Origin: Mortierella alpina
Lineage: Eukaryota; Mortierellomycota; Mortierellomycetes; Mortierellales; Mortierellaceae
DNA length: 64,000 nucleotides
Direction of reading: 5' to 3'
Assembly (NCBI GenBank): GCA_029449245.1
Contig: JANATF010000001.1
Span: 620,001 to 684,000 of the forward strand
Position numbers and translations under genes: made by a program. Each line of letters begins with the position of its first letter. Positions within the stretch are counted from its first letter, which is position 1. The notes under the pieces are model-generated. The model was not told where the DNA came from, made no database searches, and worked only from the letters and a program-made list of their open reading frames with translations. This document shows positions 58,887-64,000 of the stretch, in pieces.

Positions 58887-59056
58887 TAGGGGAGGTGTGT
58901 ATCTAAAAGTGTTTTCACAGGACACGCTTCCATACACCCCCCTGTGTGTTCAGCCATGCACACCCCCGTGTATGTATCTTTTCACCTAAGAAAAAATTAT
59001 ATACACGGAGGGGCGTGTATATACAGATACACACCCATGTGCATGTATGTTCTTCC
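58887..59056 (-). repeat. Right arm of inverted repeat
   Basis: Reverse-complement partner of 58136-58309. The best-conserved part is 58910-58970. Confidence 0.75.
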
Positions 59057-59103
59057 AAAAAAGGAAGACCAGTTCTTTGAGGAGAAACAGCAAAAAAGTA
59101 TCG

Positions 59104-59184
59104 CGTCAACAGCAGGATTTGAACCTGCGCGGGAGAACCCATGAGATTTCTAGTCTCACGCCTTAACCGCTCGGCCATGTTGAC
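59104..59184 (-). tRNA. tRNA-Ser(AGA)
   Basis: The minus strand folds as an 81-nt class II tRNA. The acceptor stem is GTCAACA/TGTTGAC with discriminator G. The D-arm is TGGCCGAGCGGTTAAGGC. The anticodon stem-loop has loop CTAGAAA (anticodon AGA). A long variable arm (GGGTTCTCCC) follows, then a T-arm with GGTTCAAATCC. The long variable arm and anticodon identify serine. No intron. Confidence 0.93.
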
Positions 59185-59337
59185 ATTCAACCAATCATAT
59201 TGATTCATGTGAACGTAGATTTTTAGGTACTATATCAACCAGTGGCAAACCTCCACGTACAAAACGTAAATCACTTGACTTACGTTTGTTGTGCTCACTG
59301 ATTTATGTATGTCTTATTTCACACCAAAATCCTATAT

Positions 59338-59420
59338 GGTAGGATGGCCGAGTTGGTCTAAGGCGCCGCACTCAAGTTGCGGTCTCGAGAGAGGCGTGGG
59401 TTCAAATCCCACTTCTACCA
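59338..59420 (+). tRNA. tRNA-Leu(CAA)
   Basis: An 83-nt class II tRNA. The acceptor stem is GGTAGGA/TTCTACC with discriminator A. The D-arm is TGGCCGAGTTGGTCTAAGGC. The anticodon loop is CTCAAGT (anticodon CAA), followed by a long variable arm and a T-arm with GGTTCAAATCC. There is no intron, although tRNA-Leu(CAA) carries one in many fungi. A short T run follows directly and may serve as the RNA polymerase III terminator. Confidence 0.93.
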
Positions 59421-60723
59421 TTTTGCTTCTCTCTGTGAAAACCGCTCGCTTCTCGCCTAAATTCCGCAACCTCCTCCTCCGAAGAAGATGACATGTCATT
59501 TTTTTAGTTGCTCTGACAGCACCATCGTTTTATCCAGTTTAACGTCCTTCTATATATTCTAATATGCATGTCATTCTATCTTTTTGCCAGATACATATCA
59601 GAATAACTGGATATTGTGACATTACCGCTCGGCGAGACGAGGGTGAATTACTTGGGTAGCCCTAGAAGACCTGGTACTACTAGCGAGCAGAAGCATTTGC
59701 CGTTCATATCTGCGAATACATATGAGGCGTTGACCTACACACTAATAGCTGTTGCTCTTCACGTATCATGGCCGAGCAGGAAAACAGCCGTGTGCTATAT
59801 ATATCCTCTTCTTGCGCTAGATTATGAAGTGCGACTCGTCTTTTTTCTGAATTTGCACAAGTATACGAGCGAGAGAAACCTAAAGCACACCTACAAGAAC
59901 GAAGGCTGCCTCGCAGACATGCATGCTGGCCTGAGAGTTGCAAGTGCCTTCAGAACAGCCATATCTCTTTCATGGATTACACTGCCTACAGCACTGCTGC
60001 ACGCCATGCCAATGCGACCATTCCTTTTCAAAAACAATTCACCAGTTGCGAAAAGACGCAGTGTAACACTCCTCCTTGTAATGGCACGATGATCGGGGTA
60101 TGATGACTGGGTAACACTGGTATCAAGGAAGCAGTGGTAGGTATTGGTTGCGATAGCACAGGGGGAGCCGACGATCTCTATTTCTAAGTAATCAACATGG
60201 TCGTGTATTGGTGCTATCATACGCTGGTTAGATGTTGCGCTAGAGTTCCTGTTGCACTTGCCCAGAGTCTCTGCCATCTGTCTCCTACAGCACTTTTTGA
60301 AGCAATAATATATATATTTAGTGTTCTTCATAGAGTGCCGCTCAAAGGCAGCATGTCTGCATGCTTCTCTAAGATCAATGTCCACTCTTCTGCCTTACAC
60401 CATTTTCCCCCCTCTTCTGCCTCTGCCACAATTATCCATTTCCTGTCGCTTCCCTCAACACCACTCTTCAGCCCTAAACCACGTTTCGAGCCGCTAAATA
60501 AAAAAAAATCACTTCATCCTGATCATTTCTGTCTTCTGGAGGCATGCGAGAGCACAAGAATAGGTGTTTGAATGAGCTTAAAGCAGGTCATCCAACTATA
60601 GACTTGTAGCGTGTTGGATCAAGTATACTGGACTCTCAATATGAGACGAATCTCCTGAGCGTCTCATTAAGCTGATGCTGGGGAGCTATGCCCAGGCACT
60701 CAATAGCATCACTCTTTGTGTAG
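59421..60723. other. Intergenic; no gene recognised
   Basis: Several overlapping open frames of 80-160 codons lie on both strands (for example around 59616-60092), but none shows a known domain, splice structure or codon bias. It is probably non-coding or decayed DNA. Confidence 0.45.
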
Positions 60724-60809
60724 TTGTAGCGTGCGCGTAGGCTGAGTAGTGGGTAATTGAAGATCATGGCAGCAAGGCCGTACCTAAAAATCGTGCATGT
60801 TCAAGAATA
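60724..60809. repeat. Direct repeat, copy 1
   Basis: About 86 bp sharing GAAGATCATGGCAGCAAG and GTTCAAGAAT with copy 2 at 61003-61088. Confidence 0.8.
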
Positions 60810-61045
60810 AACAGCGTTGGTACGGTTCCCCATTCGGGCGCAAGCACGGTTCGATATCCCGCGAAAAAAAATCGTACATCTGCTGGGAGAGTCGCTTTAA
60901 TCATTCGTCTCTGCTGCGAGCTCAATACCTGCTCCGGCGCCTTATCAGTCTCCAGATATAGAGTTTCGTCCAGGCCCTCTCCAGAACTACTACTTATGTG
61001 GCTGTAGCATTCGTGTAGGCTGAGCAGTGGGTCAGTGAAGATCAT
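60764..61045 (-). CDS. Short open frame within the direct-repeat region, unknown
   Basis: 93 codons from an ATG at 61045. Residues such as KAPEQVLSSQQRRMIKATLP and GYRTVLAPEWGTVP look protein-like, but no family is recognised and no splice sites were confirmed. Its start and end overlap the two direct-repeat copies, so it may be a decayed fragment of a repeated gene rather than a working gene. Confidence 0.2.
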   Translation of the reverse strand: MIFTDPLLSLHECYSHISSSSGEGLDETLYLETDKAPEQVLSSQQRRMIKATLPADVRFFFAGYRTVLAPEWGTVPTLFILEHARFLGTALLP

Positions 61046-61088
61046 GGCAGCAAGACCGTACCAAAAAATCTTACCTGTTCAAGAATGA
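61003..61088. repeat. Direct repeat, copy 2
   Basis: Same order and orientation as 60724-60809. It leads directly into the 580-bp tandem array. Confidence 0.8.
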
Positions 61089-61089
61089 A

Positions 61090-63807
61090 TGGCACTGTAG
61101 CTCAGGCACAGCGGGTCAGGCACAGCGGGTCAGGCTATTTTGTTAAGTTTGTGCGCTGTGCAAACATGCATAGTCTATAATACTACATAAACATCATGCC
61201 GCACCACAGAGTCCTTGCGGATCGCGTACAGTGCCTTGTACTGCTACCCGGGGCACCAGGTGGCCATTTGGTGCCATTTGTAGTACCCAAGGGCTCTCTG
61301 TCTTAGCAGTCTCGTTCATCATCCGTCTGCCCTCAGTTTGTGAATGGAGTTTTTTTGACGCCTGCTCATTCCATCGACTTTTCTCGAGCCTCGGGAGCGT
61401 GCTGCATCAGGCCAGGCACTGTTTTCTTGGTTTACTCATCTTCACGATCTGGGTTGCGGAATCAGCCCTTTCACCTTTGAACTGAAATAAGTTGTTATAT
61501 ACCAAGAGTGGGACCTTTTGCGACGGCGAATGCTGCCGATTCCAGAAATTGGTTATAATTGCGATTCAAGCGGCTCGGATGATCGAGCTCGCTCTGAACA
61601 AGCCCACGGTACCGGCAGTATCGTATTATAAGCATTTCGCCACTAGTCGACCATATCTACAAGATGCGGGTCTGATCGGCCAATAAGAGGCGCCATATGG
61701 ATGCTCTGGCCCATATGTAGGTGCCTGGAATACCAGTGCTTTTTTTAGGTTTGTGTGCTATGCAGTACTACATATAATGCTGTATAAACACCAGCGCACC
61801 GGAGAGTCCTCGCGGATTGCACTGAGTGCCTGGCACCGCTGGCTGGACCACCCAGTAGCCATTGGGAGACATTGGGGCTCCCAGGGCTCGCTTTAAGCAT
61901 CTGACCTCAGCTTTGGAGGGCGACTTTGCTCAATTCAGTTTTTTTGGCGTCTGAACATTCCGTCCAGTTTTCTCGAGTCCTCAGAGTGTGGTGCATAACG
62001 CTCGGCACTCTTTTCTTGGTTTGTTCATCTTTACAATCTACGTTGCGGAATCGACCCATTCGCAAAAGCCAACCTGGGACCTTTGCGATGGTGAATCTTG
62101 CAGATTCTTGAAATTGATTATAATTGCGATTCAAGCAGCACGGACGATCGAGCTCACTCTGGACAAACCAACCAGACCGTCAGTGTCGCATTATACGCAT
62201 TTCGGCACTAGTCGACCAGCATCTGCAAGAACTAGCCCTGATCGGCCAATAAGAGGCGCCATATGGATGCTATGGTCCATATGCAGGTGTCTGAAATCTC
62301 AGAGTGCGCCCGTGCTTTTTTTTAGGTTTGTGCGCTGTGCAAAATCACATATAATGCTGTATAAACACCATGCAGCGCGCCAGAGAGTCATAGCAGATCG
62401 CATTGAGTGCCTGGCACCGCTACCCAGGCCACCCGGTTGCCACCGGTAACCATTGCATCCCCTAAGGCTTTCTCTCTTTGATATTGATCGTCTGACCTCA
62501 GCTTTGGAAGGCGACTTTGCTAATGGGGTTTTTGGCGCCTGATCATTCCATCCACTTTTCTCGAGCTCAGGGAGAGTGGTGCATCTCGCCCGGCACTGTT
62601 TTCTTGGTTTGTTCATCTTCACCATCTGGGTTGCGGGGTCGACCCGTTCGGCACAGGTAGAGGGCTCATTGCGAAGGCGAATTTTGCCGATTCTTGAATT
62701 TGGTTATAATTGCAATTCAAGCAGCTCGGACGATCGAGCTCGCTCTGGACAATCCCACCGTGCCGGTAGTATCGCATTATAAGCAGTTCGGCACTAGTCG
62801 ACGGGCATCTGCAAGAACAGATCCTGATCAGCCAATGAGAGGCGCCATATGGTTGCTAAGGCTCATATGCGGGTGCCTGGGGATCTCAGGCACAGCGACC
62901 AGTGCGTTTTTTAGGTTTCTGTGCTGTGCAAACTGACATATAATGCTGTATAATCACCATGCAGCCGCGCCACAAAGTCCTACCGGATCGCACCGAGTGC
63001 CTGGCACCACTACCCGGACGACCAAGTAGCCATCTAAAGCAATTGCGGCTCCAAAGGCTCTCTGATAGTATCGGACCTCAGCTTTGGAAAGCGACCTTGC
63101 TAACACAGTTTTTGGCGTCTGATCGATCGATCCCTATTTCTTGAGCCCTGGGAGTGTGGTGCATCACGCCCGGTACTCTTTTTTTGCTTTACTCATCTTC
63201 GCAATCTGCGTTGCGGAGTCGACGCATTCACAAAAGCCAACCTGGGACTTTTGCGATGGCCAATCTTGCAGAATCTTGAATCTGTTTATAAATGCAATTC
63301 AAGCAGCTCGGACGATCGAGCTTGCTCTGGACAAGCCCACCGTGCCGGTAGTATCGCATTATAAGCATGTCGGCACTAGTCGACGGGAGTCTGCAAGAAC
63401 AGACCCTGATCAGCCAATGAGAGGTGCCATATGGTTGCTAAGGCTCATATGCGGGTGCCTGGGGATCTCAGGCACAGCGGCAAGTGCGTTTTTAAGTTTC
63501 TGCGCTGTGCTAACTGACATATGATCACCATGCAGCGCGCCACAGAGTACTACTAGATCGCGTAGGGTGCCTGTCACCACTGCCCGGACGACCAAGTAGC
63601 CATCTAAAGCCTTTGCGGCTCGAAAGGCTCGCTGATAGCATCTGGCCACGGCTTTGGAAGACGACTTGCTAATACATTTTTGGCGCCTAATCAATCCATC
63701 CCTACTTCTAGAGCTGGGAGTGAGCTGCATCACTCCCGGCACTCTTTTCTTGGTTTACTCATCTTCGCAATCTGCGTTGCGGAATTGACCCGTTAACAAA
63801 GCCAACA
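61090..63807. repeat. Tandem array of an about 580-bp repeat, over four copies
   Basis: A TTTGTGCGCTGTGC-type anchor recurs near 61147, 61749, 62326, 62914 and 63496 (steps of 602, 577, 588 and 582). A CACTAGTCGAC anchor recurs near 61641, 62205, 62794 and 63373. Shared parts include GCGCCATATGG, GTGCCTGGCACC, GACCTCAGCTTTGGA and TTTTCTTGGTTTACTCATC. Copies 3 and 4 are closest to each other, and copy 1 is the most diverged. Frames are broken differently in each copy, so this is non-coding repeat DNA. The last copy breaks off at about 63807. Confidence 0.88.
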
Positions 63808-64000
63808 GGAGATCCTCTACTCTCTAATCGAGGCTCCACCGATCAATGACCATATCACGGCCCTCAACTCCGCTTGGCTAGCGCGTATCTCGCTAGCCGA
63901 CTCTGACTGCCTCATCAGCCAGGTCCTCCCAGTAGCTTGTGCTATCCCCACGAGCTTCATCTCGCTGTGCAAGGACCATTCGCACCCTACTTGACCAGCG
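63808..64000. other. Sequence after the array; coding-like fragment
   Basis: A short plus-strand frame (about 63811-63994) reads QQEILYSLIEAPPINDH and onward to a stop. No family is recognised. It may be the edge of another mobile element or a truncated gene. Confidence 0.25.

Larger units (their letters stand above)
58136..59056. mobile_element. Foldback-type element with about 170-bp inverted arms
   Basis: Arm 58136-58309 and arm 58887-59056 are imperfect inverted copies. Read in one direction, both contain GGGTGTGTATCT, TATATACACG, TGGCTGAA, GTGTATGGAAGCGTGTCCTG and TTTAGATACACACC in the same order. The 577-bp interior has no recognisable gene. This is the layout of a non-autonomous foldback or MITE-like element. 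It ends about 48 bp from a tRNA-Ser gene. Confidence 0.7.

Noticed and set aside
59616-60385. Overlapping frames of about 160 codons on each strand after the tRNA genes
   Set aside because: No recognisable family, and both strands are equally open, which suggests chance.
61926-63524. Frames of up to about 150 codons within the tandem array
   Set aside because: The frame is interrupted at different places in each copy, so it is not a conserved coding sequence.

Overview
The window looks like nuclear DNA of an early-diverging fungus, most likely a Mortierella-type species (Mortierellomycota). That placement is an inference. It rests on dense genes with many short GT-AG introns, roughly balanced base composition, and a standard fungal housekeeping set. 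All gene models were spliced by hand from visible splice sites, and each one closes with consistent reading-frame phase from start to stop.

Layout. Positions 1-268 hold the 5' end of electron-transfer flavoprotein beta (minus). Positions 455-7482 look like a 7-kb insertion bounded by a perfect 12-bp direct repeat with degenerate inverted ends. It carries a broken ubiquitin-protease fragment and one large six-exon gene (2148-7315). That gene encodes 1545 residues: an N-terminal XPG/FEN1-type PIN nuclease, then low-complexity linkers, then a C-terminal Fanzor/TnpB-type RuvC nuclease with zinc ribbon. Both active sites look intact. This is the most unusual object in the window.

Next come the Cch1 calcium channel (minus, 16 exons), a GH5 steryl-glucosidase-like enzyme, a small secreted cysteine-rich protein and mitochondrial Yme2. 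They are followed by exportin-4 (minus, 14 exons), a GPI-anchored cysteine-rich protein, a serine-rich unknown protein and a TMEM209-like nuclear-envelope protein. From 41.5 to 58 kb is a compact housekeeping block: tRNA ligase Trl1, peptidyl-tRNA hydrolase (minus), CCT gamma, a small conserved protein (minus), PRPP synthetase, eEF1B-gamma, an FY-rich-domain protein (minus) and an O-fucosyltransferase-like protein. Several neighbours are divergent pairs with 240-670 bp of shared upstream DNA.

From 58 kb onward the DNA changes character. It holds a 0.9-kb foldback-type inverted repeat, tRNA-Ser(AGA) and tRNA-Leu(CAA), an 86-bp direct-repeat pair, and a tandem array with a period of about 580 bp running to about 63.8 kb. 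No intact protein gene is recognisable there.

The ordinary genes cover translation (Trl1, Pth, eEF1B-gamma, tRNAs), protein folding (CCT), nucleotide supply (PRPP synthetase), nuclear transport (exportin-4, TMEM209) and mitochondria (ETF, Yme2). They are not an operon-like functional unit. The candidate new system is the PIN-Fanzor fusion and its putative mobile element.
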